NCBI GenBank assembly: GCA_029247685.1
Contig: JAQWKT010000068.1
Coordinates: 1 to 47,455, forward strand
Origin: Crocinitomicaceae bacterium
Lineage (GTDB): Bacteria > Bacteroidota > Bacteroidia > Flavobacteriales_D > Crocinitomicaceae
Length of the DNA stretch: 47,455 nucleotides
Reading direction: 5' to 3'
The notes under the pieces were generated by a model. That model searched no databases. It saw only the letters and a list, made by a program, of their open reading frames with translations, and was not told the DNA's origin. The translations under genes were made by a program, and so were the position numbers. Of the stretch, positions 1 to 9,393 are shown piece after piece; within the stretch, counting starts at the first letter, position 1, and each line of letters starts with the position of its first letter.

Positions 1-1306
1 CCAATGTGTATGTAACCGTATAATTTGTAGTTGATGTTGGGGTAACATTAATAGTAGCTGTATTAGCTCCTCCAGGGCTCCAACTATATGTACCTCCGAC
101 GGTATTTGGAGTTGCGGTTAATGTGGCAATATCTCCTTCACAAATAGTCAAACTGTTAACAGTTACCGTTGGAAGAGGAGTGACCGTTACGGTTGCTTGT
201 GCGGTAGTGGCTGGACATCCATTTTCGGTGTAATCACAGGTGTAAACTTGAGTAGATGATGGAGAAACGGTAATACTTTGTGTGTTGGCACCTCCTGGAG
301 CCCAAGTGAAATCACCCGTTCCTTGTGCCCCTGTAACTACAGCGGTTAAAGTTACATCATCTCCGTCACAAATTGTTTGATTGTTAATGGTTACAGTTGG
401 TGTGGGGTTAACAATAACAGAAACGTTAAAAATAGAGTCGCATAGAGCCCCTGCATTAGATTGAACGGTTATTTGATATATTGCAGTTATTGGTGAAGAG
501 GAGGAGTTATTTAAGGTTTCATTAATTGTTCCATTAAAAATCCCTGATGGGGAGCCTCCATTGATGTTCGGGTCTGTAACTCTTTCAGACTGGAAAGAAA
601 CTCCAGTAGAACTACTCGTTGGTGTGTAGTTAAAAACACCTCCACTACAAACATCTGCAGCGGTTATGGGGCTATTCATTATTGGAACAGGTTCTACGGT
701 AATACTTGCAAGGTTTTGACTAGAAACACAATTTTCATTATTTGTAACAACAACCGAAGTTGAATACGATCCAGGTGTATTGTAGCAATGAGTTGGACTT
801 AAGGTGAAATAACTCGTTGCATCAGTTGTTAAAGTAATAGATTGTATTCCCGAACTACCAGCTCCTGCTGTTGTTCCGCTTCCATCAAAAGTTACGCATA
901 ATGGCTCACAGCCTAGGGTGGATGATAGAGAATAGGAAATGCTAGGTTCGCTATAAACTTCAATGTAATCATTGATCGTTGTAGTTCCCGATTGGCTTGC
1001 TGCATCTGTAATAGATAAAGAAACAGTATACAGTCCTGAATTAGTTAGGAGTATACCAACAGTTGGTGTGGAAAAAGTTTGGTTATAACTTGGACCTGTT
1101 ATTGTCCAGCTATATATAAGAGCCCCAGTTCCTTGAGATGTATTGTCAAGGGTTAAAGTGAAAGGTTGTCCTGGACAAGCTGAAAGAGGTGAAGATGTAA
1201 AGGATGCATCAAGTTGTGCTTGAGAAAAACTAGAGAATATAATTAACAAAGCACTGATAAAAATAGCTTTGAATTTATTCAGAAATCCTTTATAAGGTTT
1301 ATTCAT
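1..1306 (-). CDS. PKD/Ig-like repeat surface protein, 5' part (runs off window)
   Basis: The frame opens at an ATG on the minus strand and stays open to the window edge, giving 435 codons and no stop. The N-terminus is a signal peptide (basic MNKPYKGFLNKFK, a hydrophobic stretch, then SFSQAQ). After it come PKD-like beta-sandwich domains (YSWTITGPS, then FDGSGTT with TPGSYSTSVVVTNN). Further on are at least two near-identical Ig-like modules of about 85 residues marked by TICDGDDVTLTA...WAPGGANTQSI and TICEGDIATLTA...WSPGGANTATI. This layout is typical of very large Bacteroidota adhesin-like or gliding-associated T9SS substrates. The C-terminal sorting domain would lie outside the window, so T9SS export is inferred. 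No enzymatic motif is seen. Confidence 0.85.
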   Translation of the reverse strand, partial: MNKPYKGFLNKFKAIFISALLIIFSSFSQAQLDASFTSSPLSACPGQPFTLTLDNTSQGTGALIYSWTITGPSYNQTFSTPTVGILLTNSGLYTVSLSITDAASQSGTTTINDYIEVYSEPSISYSLSSTLGCEPLCVTFDGSGTTAGAGSSGIQSITLTTDATSYFTLSPTHCYNTPGSYSTSVVVTNNENCVSSQNLASITVEPVPIMNSPITAADVCSGGVFNYTPTSSSTGVSFQSERVTDPNINGGSPSGIFNGTINETLNNSSSSPITAIYQITVQSNAGALCDSIFNVSVIVNPTPTVTINNQTICDGDDVTLTAVVTGAQGTGDFTWAPGGANTQSITVSPSSTQVYTCDYTENGCPATTAQATVTVTPLPTVTVNSLTICEGDIATLTATPNTVGGTYSWSPGGANTATINVTPTSTTNYTVTYTL

Positions 1307-1574
1307 TACGCTTGCGTTTACGGAGAAACATTTTAAATGTTACCACAATTAATAAAAATATAGCAGAGTATAACCAAAATTTAACGGGACAAATTTATTG
1401 AAATTAAGTTAAACTAAGGATTAAATAAACGTATTACTTTTATTAAAGTTGCCTTAAATTAAGACAAATTACATCTCTAAAAGTTACAATATATATTAAT
1501 GATTGCAAAATTTGAAACTTTAAAAATGATTTAAAGTATTATAATTAAACAACTTGCATTTAAATCCACCACAA

Positions 1575-2696
1575 ATGAGATGGCCCTTTTTTGTTCTATT
1601 TTTTTTGATACTTTCATGTAATAAAAACAATGAAAATTGTCTTTTTCGACCTAAACCTATTGTTTCTATTAATAACAAAGATATTTCGGATACTATTTCA
1701 CTTGTTTTTATTGGAGATGTCATGGGGCACAGGCCAGTATTAAATTCATTTTACAACAAAGAACAAAAAACATATAATTTTGATTATTTATTTGAGGAAA
1801 TATCTCCATTAATAAAAAAATCGGATTATGCTATAGCTAATTTGGAGTTGACATTGGCTGGGAGGCCATTTACAGGATATCCTAGGTTTTCGGCTCCTAT
1901 TGAACTTGCTAAGTCTTGTAAAAATGCAGGGATACAAATTCTAACGACTGCTAATAATCATTCTTGTGATAGAGGTAAAAAAGGGATATTAAAAACCATA
2001 AACAAGCTAGATAAAATTGGAGTTAGACATTTTGGGACATATTTAGACAAAGAAGCGAGGAAAAAGTCTAATTTAGTGATCCTTAAAAAGAAGACGATAA
2101 AAATAGGGTTACTTAATTACACTTACGGTACAAATGGTTTGCCAATCCCAGAAGGGGTATGTGTTAATTTAATTGATACTACTCAAATGAAATTGGATAT
2201 TGAAAAAAGTAAAACAAAAGGCTTGGATAAGTTGGTGGTGTTGTTGCATTGGGGGAATGAATATCAGTTGAAACCGAGTAAAAAGCAAAGGGATTTGGGA
2301 GATTTTTTATATAAACATGGAGTTGATGTAATTATTGGATCTCATCCACACGTTATTCAGCCAATGGAATTTAAAAAAAACAAAGATGGCTTAGAAAAAT
2401 TAACGGTTTTTTCTTTGGGTAATTTTATTTCAAATCAAAGAAAACCAAATACAGATGGAGGAGCACTTGTAAAGTTAAGATTTGTGAAGAAAAATAATTT
2501 AACCAAACTCCTACCCCCGGGGTATTTTTTAACTTGGGTTAATAAATTTGTAGAAAAAGGGAGGAATAAATACCAGATAATCCCCTGCTTATCTCAAAAA
2601 CCTAATACATCTATAAAAAAGCTGAATTACTTTATCTCTTCCACAAGAAAACGTCTTGCAAAAAACAATATAGAAGTAAATGAAATTTTAGATTAA
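1575..2696 (+). CDS. CapA-family (PGA_cap) putative lipoprotein
   Basis: About 373 residues of the CapA/poly-gamma-glutamate capsule family, which has a calcineurin-like metallophosphoesterase fold. Diagnostic blocks are present in order: FIGDVMGHRPV near the N-terminus, YAIANLELTLAG, TANNHSCDRG, LLHWGNEY, GSHPHVIQPME and FSLGNFISNQR. The Asp, Asn and His residues in these blocks are the expected metal ligands. I chose the ATG at 1575 over the upstream TTG at 1554 because it places a hydrophobic leader (MRWPFFVLFFLILSC) at the extreme N-terminus, ending in a lipobox-like ILSC. The protein is therefore probably a lipoprotein. The substrate is unknown: in Bacteroidota such proteins often occur away from capsule loci, and no other capsule genes are seen here. 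The next gene follows after 25 nt. Confidence 0.85.
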   Translation: MRWPFFVLFFLILSCNKNNENCLFRPKPIVSINNKDISDTISLVFIGDVMGHRPVLNSFYNKEQKTYNFDYLFEEISPLIKKSDYAIANLELTLAGRPFTGYPRFSAPIELAKSCKNAGIQILTTANNHSCDRGKKGILKTINKLDKIGVRHFGTYLDKEARKKSNLVILKKKTIKIGLLNYTYGTNGLPIPEGVCVNLIDTTQMKLDIEKSKTKGLDKLVVLLHWGNEYQLKPSKKQRDLGDFLYKHGVDVIIGSHPHVIQPMEFKKNKDGLEKLTVFSLGNFISNQRKPNTDGGALVKLRFVKKNNLTKLLPPGYFLTWVNKFVEKGRNKYQIIPCLSQKPNTSIKKLNYFISSTRKRLAKNNIEVNEILD

Positions 2697-2721
2697 AATT
2701 TTAACATCTTTGTGTTTAGAA

Positions 2722-3060
2722 ATGGATGCAGAATTATCGATACAGTTTAATAGTCTTCTTAAGAAACTTGCCTTAACGTTTGGAGAAGGAATGGATCTAA
2801 CTTCCATTCTTTTTTTAGTTGGAATAAATGAGGTGCAGGTTCAAAAAGAAAGTTTTTCAAAAAAAGAAAAGATGGACTTAATACATGTTGCTATTTGTTG
2901 TTTACTAGAGCCCTATGGATATTACAAATTTATTGGAAATGATAAAGATAACTGGCCGCATTATGAATTATTAAAAAAGCTTCCAAATATTGGTTCAAAA
3001 GAACAAGAACAATTGCTTTATCAAGCAGTTATTGATTATTTTAAAGAGAATAATTTGTAG
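2722..3060 (+). CDS. small conserved-looking protein of unknown function
   Basis: A 112-residue soluble protein with no signal peptide or membrane segment. The N-terminal half looks helical (MDAELSIQFNSLLKKLALTFGEG...). The C-terminal half contains HVAICCLLEPYGYYKFIG and a charged tail. I chose the ATG at 2722 because the TTG four codons upstream has no special support. It lies 25 nt after the CapA-family gene and upstream of rseP, which has its own TATATTTG promoter box in the intervening gap. I do not recognise a domain. The even codon use and a continuous frame in a tight gene array support it being a real gene. Confidence 0.7.
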   Translation: MDAELSIQFNSLLKKLALTFGEGMDLTSILFLVGINEVQVQKESFSKKEKMDLIHVAICCLLEPYGYYKFIGNDKDNWPHYELLKKLPNIGSKEQEQLLYQAVIDYFKENNL

Positions 3061-3087
3061 GAGATTAAAAACTAATTTTTTAAGGCT

Positions 3088-3095
3088 TATATTTG
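3088..3095 (+). promoter_or_regulatory. Bacteroidota -7 promoter element (TATATTTG) for rseP
   Basis: TATATTTG is an exact match to the Bacteroidota -7 consensus TAnnTTTG and lies 28 nt before the rseP ATG. I see no good TTTG -33 element at the usual spacing; the nearest is about 30 nt upstream. The call therefore rests on the -7 box and its position. Confidence 0.5.
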
Positions 3096-3123
3096 CCTCT
3101 TATTTTACACTTAAAATAGATAA

Positions 3124-4521
3124 ATGGAATTTTGGATTAAAGCTGCACAGCTTGTTTTATCATTAGCTCTTCTAGTTACTCTTCATGAACTTGGACATTT
3201 TATCCCTGCGAAAATATTTAAAACTAGGGTAGAAAAATTTTACTTGTTTTTTAATCCATGGCTTTCATTGTTTCGCTATAAAAAAGTCAATGGCCAAAAA
3301 AAATATTCTTGGTTTACAAAAACTTCTCCAAAAGAGTGGGAAGAAGATGAGAATACAACCGAATGGGGCTTGGGTTGGTTGCCACTTGGTGGATATGTAA
3401 AAATTGCCGGAATGATCGACGAATCGATGGATAAAGAGCAAATGGAAAAGCCAGCTGAGCCTTGGGAGTTTAGAGCAAAAAAACCCTGGCAGCGATTGAT
3501 TATTATGATTGGTGGGGTTACTGTTAACTTACTACTTGGCTTTATAATTTATATAGGCATTGTTTTTTCATTTGGAAAAGAACAAGTTAAAATAGAGGGG
3601 CTCAAACATGGAATGGCAATTCATCCATATCTTGAACAGTTCAATCTTCATTCGGGGGACAATGTGTTGGAGGTTAATGGAGAGAAAGTTTGTCATATAA
3701 ACGACGTGAATAAGCAGGTTCTGCTTCATGACGCACAAAACCTTAAGGTTAAAGATGGAAAAACAGGAAAAATAAAAACGGTTAAGTTGCCTGCGGATAT
3801 TGGTAAAAAACTTTTTTTAAATGGAGCGTATCCTCCCTTTTCGCTTAGAAATAAATCTATTTTAGTGGATTCTGTTTTAGCAGATACTCCTGCAAAAAAA
3901 GCAGGAATGAAAAAAGGAGATAAAATATTAAAAATAGCAGGGAATGACATTGTTTATTACGATCAAATATTAAAAAACTTATATCCAAATAAAGATAAAA
4001 AAACAGCAATCGTTGTTTTGAGAGGGAAAGACACGGTTAATTTAAGCCCCACTGTAACTAATGAAGCAACCATAGGTTTTATGCCAAAGTTTGAAAACTA
4101 TGTAGATTCTTCGGCTATCTTTATAAAAGAATATAGCTTTACAGAAAGCATTGGTGTTGGTGTTGTTTCTGGGCTTAACACATTGTCGGATTATGTTGCT
4201 CAATTTAAATTTTTATTTACTAAAAAGGGGGCTTCTAGTATGGGTGGATTTGCCGCTATTGGGAACATGTTTCCTCCTGTATGGGATTGGCAAAGTTTCT
4301 GGTTAACCACGGCCTTTTTATCGATAATTTTGGCGTTCATGAATATTTTGCCAATTCCGGCGCTTGATGGAGGCCATGTGGTGTTTTTAATTTATGAAAT
4401 GATTACCGGAAAAGAGGCGCCTAAAAAGGTTTTGGAATATGCACAAATGGTTGGAATGGTTCTTTTACTTTCTTTAGTTTTATATGCCAATTTTAACGAT
4501 CTTTATAGGTGGTTATTTTAA
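3124..4521 (+). CDS. rseP: RIP metalloprotease RseP (site-2 protease)
   Basis: A 465-residue intramembrane zinc metalloprotease of the inner membrane. In characterised bacteria it cleaves membrane-anchored substrates such as anti-sigma factors within the bilayer. The zinc motif HELGH is at residues 21-25 inside the first membrane helix. A second helix (RLIIMIGGVTVNLLLGFIIY) follows near residue 125. The middle carries two PDZ-like segments, the second clear as SVLADTPAKKAGMKKGDKIL. The C-terminal NILPIPALDGGH motif holds the third zinc ligand, and a last hydrophobic helix ends the protein. Length matches the family. It has its own promoter box upstream and is followed after 11 nt by the PaaZ-like gene, so the two are probably co-transcribed. 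No anti-sigma factor gene is visible nearby. Confidence 0.96.
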   Translation: MEFWIKAAQLVLSLALLVTLHELGHFIPAKIFKTRVEKFYLFFNPWLSLFRYKKVNGQKKYSWFTKTSPKEWEEDENTTEWGLGWLPLGGYVKIAGMIDESMDKEQMEKPAEPWEFRAKKPWQRLIIMIGGVTVNLLLGFIIYIGIVFSFGKEQVKIEGLKHGMAIHPYLEQFNLHSGDNVLEVNGEKVCHINDVNKQVLLHDAQNLKVKDGKTGKIKTVKLPADIGKKLFLNGAYPPFSLRNKSILVDSVLADTPAKKAGMKKGDKILKIAGNDIVYYDQILKNLYPNKDKKTAIVVLRGKDTVNLSPTVTNEATIGFMPKFENYVDSSAIFIKEYSFTESIGVGVVSGLNTLSDYVAQFKFLFTKKGASSMGGFAAIGNMFPPVWDWQSFWLTTAFLSIILAFMNILPIPALDGGHVVFLIYEMITGKEAPKKVLEYAQMVGMVLLLSLVLYANFNDLYRWLF

Positions 4522-4532
4522 AATAAAAACAG

Positions 4533-6584
4533 ATGAGACGCTATCAAAATTATGTAATGGGTTCTTGGCTCGATGGAAAGGGAGTAGAAACTTCTCTTTT
4601 TAATGCCATAACAGGAGAAGCTTTGGGCGAAGTTTCTGCAGACGGAATTGATTATGAAGCAGTACTTCATTATGGAAGAACAAAAGGCGCTGAAAAGTTA
4701 AGAAAAATGACTTTTCAAGAGAGGGGCAGGATGATAAAAGCCCTTGCTCTTCATCTAACGTCTATTAAAAATAAATATTACGAAGTTAGTTCTTGGACTG
4801 GAGCTACAAAAATTGATTCTTGGATTGATATTGAAGGAGGAATTGGTAATTTATTTGCCAATGCATCTTTAAGAAGGCAATTCCCTGATTTGCCTTACAA
4901 TGTAGATGGAGTAACCGCTCCATTGTCTAAAAACGGGTCGTTTATAGGACATCACATTATGGTGCCAAAAGAAGGTGTTGCGGTGCATATCAACGCGTTT
5001 AATTTCCCAATTTGGGGAATGCTTGAGAAAATCGCCGTTAATCTAATGGCAGGGGTGCCGGCAGTGGTAAAACCATCGGAATACACCTGTTATTTGACAG
5101 AGGTAATGGTTAGAGATATTATTGATTCCAAAATATTACCAGAAGGCTCTCTTCAGTTGATTTGTGGATTGGGAAGGGGGATTATAGATCACGTAGGCAA
5201 TCAAGATGTGGTTACGTTTACTGGAAGTGCTGCCACAGGAAAAATATTAAAATCCCATCCAAAAATTTTGGAAGAAAGTGTAATGTTTAACATGGAGGCA
5301 GACTCTTTAAACGCCACTATTCTTGGAGAAAAAGCCGTTCCTGGAACAGAAGAATTTGATTTATTTATTAAAGAAACGGTAAAGGAAATCACCATTAAAG
5401 CAGGTCAAAAATGTACTGCTGTTAGAAGAATAATTGTTCCTGAGAATTTAATAGAGGAAGTTCAGAAAGGAATATCGAAAAGATTAGCATCTACAAAAAT
5501 TGGAGATCCTTCTTTTGATGGGGTTAGAATGGGGGCTTTGGCAACCAAAATACAGGTGGATAGAGTAATGGATAGCGTAAATCAATTATCAGAATCGCAA
5601 GAAATAGTTTATGGCGATTTGGAAAAATTTGAGGTTCATGGAGCTAATAAAGAGAAGGGAGCGTTCTTTTCTCCAATTCTTTTTAGAAATAATGATCCAT
5701 TTAATAAAACCGCGGTTCATGAGATTGAGGCTTTTGGTCCAGTTTCCACAATTATGCCCTACAAAAACATGGACGATGCAATCGCTCTTTCTAAACTAGG
5801 AAAAGGATCATTGGTTTCATCAATAGTAACCCCTGATAATCAAGAGGCTAAAGATTATGTAATAGGTGCGGCATCGCTTCACGGGCGTATTTTAGTTTTA
5901 AATAAAGATTGTGCTAAAGAAAGTACCGGGCATGGTTCTCCAATGCCATTGTTAACCCATGGTGGTCCAGGTAGAGCAGGTGGAGGTGAAGAAATGGGTG
6001 GAAAAAGAGGGGTTTTGCATTATTTACAAAGAACAGCTATTCAGGGGCATCCAACAACAATAAGTAAAATAACTGAGCAGTTTCAATATGGGGCAGATAT
6101 GCCAGAAGCGAATCCTCACGTGTTTAGAAAAATGTTTGAGGAGCTTGAGATTGGAGAAACAGTTTTCACTCATAAACATACTGTAACCGAATCAGACATT
6201 GTAAATTTTGCCAATGTTTCTGGAGATAACTTTTATGCTCATATGGATGTAACGTCTTTAGACGAAACTATTTTTGAACAAAGAGTGGCTCATGGATATT
6301 TTATTCTATCCAAAGCTGCTGGATTGTTTGTCGACCCTAAGAAAGGCCCGGTATTATTAAATTATGGGATAGACGAGGCTCGATTTGTGAAGCCGGTGTA
6401 CCCTGGCGCAACAATTGGCGTTCGTTTTACGGTAAAAGAAAAAATAGATCAAGAAAAAAGATCAGAAGAGGATATCGCTAAAGGGATTGTTAAGTTTTTG
6501 GTGGATGTGTATGACGAAACCGGCGAAACCGTTGCTCTTGCCACTATATTAACGATGGTTAAAAAAATAGATCAGAGTTTATAA
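4533..6584 (+). CDS. paaZ: PaaZ-type aldehyde dehydrogenase / enoyl-CoA hydratase fusion
   Basis: A 683-residue two-domain enzyme. Residues 1 to about 510 form an aldehyde dehydrogenase with the FTGSAATGK nucleotide loop, general-base E255 (NMEADS) and nucleophile C294 (GQKCTAVRR). Residues from about 525 to the end form a MaoC-like hot-dog hydratase with the Asp-x4-His catalytic pair D565/H570 (GDNFYAH) and VAHGYF. In phenylacetate catabolism PaaZ opens oxepin-CoA hydrolytically and oxidises the resulting aldehyde. No paaABCDE, paaG, paaJ or paaK gene is in the window, so the substrate may be another acyl-CoA aldehyde. It follows rseP by 11 nt. Its stop overlaps the convergent truA stop by 6 nt. 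Confidence 0.9.
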   Translation: MRRYQNYVMGSWLDGKGVETSLFNAITGEALGEVSADGIDYEAVLHYGRTKGAEKLRKMTFQERGRMIKALALHLTSIKNKYYEVSSWTGATKIDSWIDIEGGIGNLFANASLRRQFPDLPYNVDGVTAPLSKNGSFIGHHIMVPKEGVAVHINAFNFPIWGMLEKIAVNLMAGVPAVVKPSEYTCYLTEVMVRDIIDSKILPEGSLQLICGLGRGIIDHVGNQDVVTFTGSAATGKILKSHPKILEESVMFNMEADSLNATILGEKAVPGTEEFDLFIKETVKEITIKAGQKCTAVRRIIVPENLIEEVQKGISKRLASTKIGDPSFDGVRMGALATKIQVDRVMDSVNQLSESQEIVYGDLEKFEVHGANKEKGAFFSPILFRNNDPFNKTAVHEIEAFGPVSTIMPYKNMDDAIALSKLGKGSLVSSIVTPDNQEAKDYVIGAASLHGRILVLNKDCAKESTGHGSPMPLLTHGGPGRAGGGEEMGGKRGVLHYLQRTAIQGHPTTISKITEQFQYGADMPEANPHVFRKMFEELEIGETVFTHKHTVTESDIVNFANVSGDNFYAHMDVTSLDETIFEQRVAHGYFILSKAAGLFVDPKKGPVLLNYGIDEARFVKPVYPGATIGVRFTVKEKIDQEKRSEEDIAKGIVKFLVDVYDETGETVALATILTMVKKIDQSL

Positions 6585-7334
6585 ATCAAAATTGTTTAAT
6601 TCAAAGGGATATTTTACTTTCCATAAAAAGAGCCCATGAGCTTCTATGGATGCTCCAGCATTTGATCGGTTTTTATCTCTAATGATTTTCTCAAACTCTA
6701 ATAAGCTAGTTTTTTTTTGACCAACATCTAGAAGCGTTCCTGTGATTGCCCGAACCATGTTTCGTAAAAATCGATCTGCAGTAATTTCAAAATAAATCTG
6801 ATTTTCGGTTTGATTCCATTGTGCATGAGACACCACGCAAAAATCGGTTTTGTTGTCTGCATGAAGTTTTGCAAAGGAGGTAAACTCTTTTTTGCCAAGA
6901 AGTAATTGCGCGGCTTTTTGCATTAATTCAAAATCAAGTTTTGGTCTATAATAAAGGCTCGTTTTATTAATGAAGGCATCTTTTTTTTGATGTAAATAAT
7001 ACCGATAGGTTCTTTGCGTAGCATCAAATCGTGCGTGCTGGTTTATTTTTGATTTATAAATTTCATTTACAGCAATGTCTTTTGGGAGGATGGTGTTTAT
7101 TTTAAAATGCGTTTGTTGAGGCAAGGTTTTTTCTGTGTCAAGATGAAAAAAGGATTGTTTGGCGTGTACGCCAGTATCGGTTCTTCCACAACCCACAATT
7201 TTAACTTCTTTTTGAGGGATAAATTTAGACAAACTCTCTTCAATACATTGTTGAACAGAAATTTGTCCATTTTGTCTTTGCCAACCATGATAAGAAGTGC
7301 CCAAATAAGAGATTTCAAAAAAGTAACGATTCAA
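6579..7334 (-). CDS. truA: tRNA pseudouridine(38-40) synthase TruA
   Basis: A 251-residue TruA that converts uridines 38-40 of the anticodon arm to pseudouridine. The catalytic Asp lies in GCGRTDTGVHA. Other family blocks are the N-terminal FEISYLGTSYHGWQRQ, YRYYLHQKKDAF, and FLRNMVRAITGTLLDVG near the end. No ATG lies near the conserved N-terminus. The only sensible start is a TTG at 7334 (reading MNRYFFEISYLG), five codons after an in-frame stop, so this gene probably uses TTG. The stop overlaps the PaaZ stop by 6 nt, tail to tail. It is divergent from the DMT transporter gene, with 99 nt between them. Confidence 0.95.
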   Translation of the reverse strand: MNRYFFEISYLGTSYHGWQRQNGQISVQQCIEESLSKFIPQKEVKIVGCGRTDTGVHAKQSFFHLDTEKTLPQQTHFKINTILPKDIAVNEIYKSKINQHARFDATQRTYRYYLHQKKDAFINKTSLYYRPKLDFELMQKAAQLLLGKKEFTSFAKLHADNKTDFCVVSHAQWNQTENQIYFEITADRFLRNMVRAITGTLLDVGQKKTSLLEFEKIIRDKNRSNAGASIEAHGLFLWKVKYPFELNNFDL

Positions 7335-7433
7335 GTGCTTTAGTATTTAATAATAGCAATGATAATTAAAATATGGCTTGTGTCCAAAGAGTCTAAAGTT
7401 ATTGTTAACTTCAATTTTTAAACGTCAATATTT

Positions 7434-8306
7434 ATGCAGGACATTCTTTTTACAATCATCACATTTTCGATGATGCTTATCACCTTTAAGTATTTTGAGG
7501 TTTATGGCGTTAATAATTTACAAGCAATTATTATAAACTATATAACCGCAGGGAGTATGGCTTTGGCAAGTTGTTATATTCATGGTATATCTTTTTCTCC
7601 TGTCGATCTAGTTTCTTCAAAATACACCGCTCCAGCCCTTATTATAGGGATATTATTTATAATAACATTTAATATGATCGCTTTTAGTACTCAAAAAATA
7701 GGCATTGCTATAACTACCGTAGCAAATAAAATGTCGATGATTATTCCGGTATTAGTTGGCCTTTATTTGTTTAATGAAAAACAATCTCTTTTAAAATTTA
7801 TGGGGATCTTTTTGGCTATTTTAGCAATTTATTTTTCTTCTACTTCTGGCGGAAAGCTTTCTTTTAACAAAAAGTACTTGTTGTTGATTATAATGGTATT
7901 TATTGGGCAAGGGTTAGCTGATAGTACTTTAAAATGGGCGCAGGTAAATGCAGTGGGTCCGTCTGAAAATCAACTATTTTTTGCAGTTATTTTTTTTAGC
8001 GCTGCACTGTTTGGTTCGGTGTATTTGTTGTTTGAACATTTTGTTAAGAAGCACAAAATATCGCTTAAAAATATCATTTGGGGGGTTGTTTTAGGTATCC
8101 CTAATTTCTTCACACTCCATTTTTTCATGTCAGCCCTTAAAAGTGGCACTTTAGAAAGTTCACAAATTTTTCCAATTGTAAACATGGGGGTAATCGTTTT
8201 GACGGCAATTTCTGGCATTATTCTTTTCAGACAAAAATTATCAACGGGTAATTGGTATGGGATACTACTTGCGATTGTTGCCATTGCCATGATCACTTTT
8301 GCTTAG
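7434..8306 (+). CDS. EamA/DMT-family transporter
   Basis: A 290-residue, highly hydrophobic protein with about ten predicted membrane helices arranged as two similar halves, as in drug/metabolite transporters (EamA domains). The end of the first half shows the typical GIAITTVANKMSMIIPVLVGLYLFNE segment (split here only by my reading) and the second half ends similarly with FPIVNMGVIVLTAISGIILF. These glycine/proline-rich helices near the end of each repeat are characteristic. The substrate cannot be inferred. It is a single gene divergent from truA, and no clear promoter box was identified in the 99-nt gap. Confidence 0.85.
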   Translation: MQDILFTIITFSMMLITFKYFEVYGVNNLQAIIINYITAGSMALASCYIHGISFSPVDLVSSKYTAPALIIGILFIITFNMIAFSTQKIGIAITTVANKMSMIIPVLVGLYLFNEKQSLLKFMGIFLAILAIYFSSTSGGKLSFNKKYLLLIIMVFIGQGLADSTLKWAQVNAVGPSENQLFFAVIFFSAALFGSVYLLFEHFVKKHKISLKNIIWGVVLGIPNFFTLHFFMSALKSGTLESSQIFPIVNMGVIVLTAISGIILFRQKLSTGNWYGILLAIVAIAMITFA

Positions 8307-8348
8307 CGAGTTAATTGTCTATATATGTACCCTTTTGTCTAATCGGTA

Positions 8349-9389
8349 TTAAGTGCGATTGTATATAAATATTTTATCTTCCCCAAAGTTTATGGAATCA
8401 CAAGGAACCTTGCTTATTACTGGAGCTTTTATGCCATCTTCAAAGTACTGGTCACCTACAATAACTCTCGCTTCATCCCAAGCTCTATCGATAATAAAAT
8501 ATTGAAGTGTTCTACTTCCTCCTTCAATTAAAACCGATTGAATGCCGCGCTTGTATAATTCTTCTAAGATGAATTTGGTGGAAGTTTCAGGTATTTTAAT
8601 GTATTCTACGTTATTAATTGTTTTTGATTCAATTCTATTTAAGATAAGTGTCTTTGCTCCATCTGAAAAAGCGTTTCCCTTTATATCTGTTTGTAATTGA
8701 CTGTCAATTACAATTCGAATTGGATTTTTACCCTCCCATTCTCTAACAGTTAAAGAAGGATTGTCATATAAAACCGTATTTCTTCCAACTAAAATAGCTT
8801 GTTCTTCTGATCTCCATTTATGAACTAATGACTTTGTTTCTGGGGCTGAAATCCAATTAACTCCGACATCTTTTTTGGAACTTCTGGTTCTATCTAAAAA
8901 CCCATCCTTGGTTTGTGCCCATTTAAGAACCACATATGGTCTTCTTTTTTTGTAAAAAGTAAAAAATCGTTTGTTTATTTCAATGCATTCTTTTTCTAGA
9001 ACTCCTTCTGTTACATGGATATTGTTTTTTTTGAGTTCTTCCACTCCTTTTCCAGATACAACTGGGTTAATGTCTTTGCATCCAATAACCACATTTTTTA
9101 TTCCTGCGCTAATTATTTTATTAGTGCATGGAGGCGTTTTCCCAAAATGAGCACATGGTTCAAGTGAAACATACAAGATAGTTTTATCAGATATTTTATC
9201 GCTTTTAATTGATTTTATAGCTGAAACTTCCGCATGATCTCCGCCACTTATTGCATGATATCCTTCCCCAATAATTATTCCGTCATTAACAATGACACAA
9301 CCAACCATTGGATTTGGAGAAACGGAACCAATCCCAAGAGACGCCAAGTTAAGGCACCTTCTCATAAATTGCTCGTGATTTCTTTTCAT
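8349..9389 (-). CDS. ribD: bifunctional riboflavin biosynthesis deaminase/reductase RibD
   Basis: A 346-residue cytoplasmic enzyme for steps two and three of riboflavin synthesis: deamination and then NADPH-dependent side-chain reduction of the pyrimidine intermediate. The N-terminal cytidine-deaminase-like domain has zinc ligands H52, C79 and C88 (HAE at 52-54, PCAHFGKTPPC), with catalytic E54. The C-terminal reductase domain begins around VVLKWAQTKDGF and includes LIEGGSRTLQYF. It starts 4 nt after the lysS stop, so it is the second gene of a lysS-ribD transcript. No FMN-riboswitch-like structure was noticed upstream. Confidence 0.95.
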   Translation of the reverse strand: MKRNHEQFMRRCLNLASLGIGSVSPNPMVGCVIVNDGIIIGEGYHAISGGDHAEVSAIKSIKSDKISDKTILYVSLEPCAHFGKTPPCTNKIISAGIKNVVIGCKDINPVVSGKGVEELKKNNIHVTEGVLEKECIEINKRFFTFYKKRRPYVVLKWAQTKDGFLDRTRSSKKDVGVNWISAPETKSLVHKWRSEEQAILVGRNTVLYDNPSLTVREWEGKNPIRIVIDSQLQTDIKGNAFSDGAKTLILNRIESKTINNVEYIKIPETSTKFILEELYKRGIQSVLIEGGSRTLQYFIIDRAWDEARVIVGDQYFEDGIKAPVISKVPCDSINFGEDKIFIYNRT

Positions 9390-9393
9390 GTGT

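Noticed and set aside
1-1306. Repeats in the first gene considered as a DNA repeat array or CRISPR
   Set aside because: The periodicity is that of an Ig-like protein domain of about 85 residues in a single open frame, not short repeats with spacers.
1554-1574. TTG start extending the CapA-family protein by seven residues
   Set aside because: It would place seven unrelated residues before a clean lipoprotein signal peptide that starts at the ATG at 1575.
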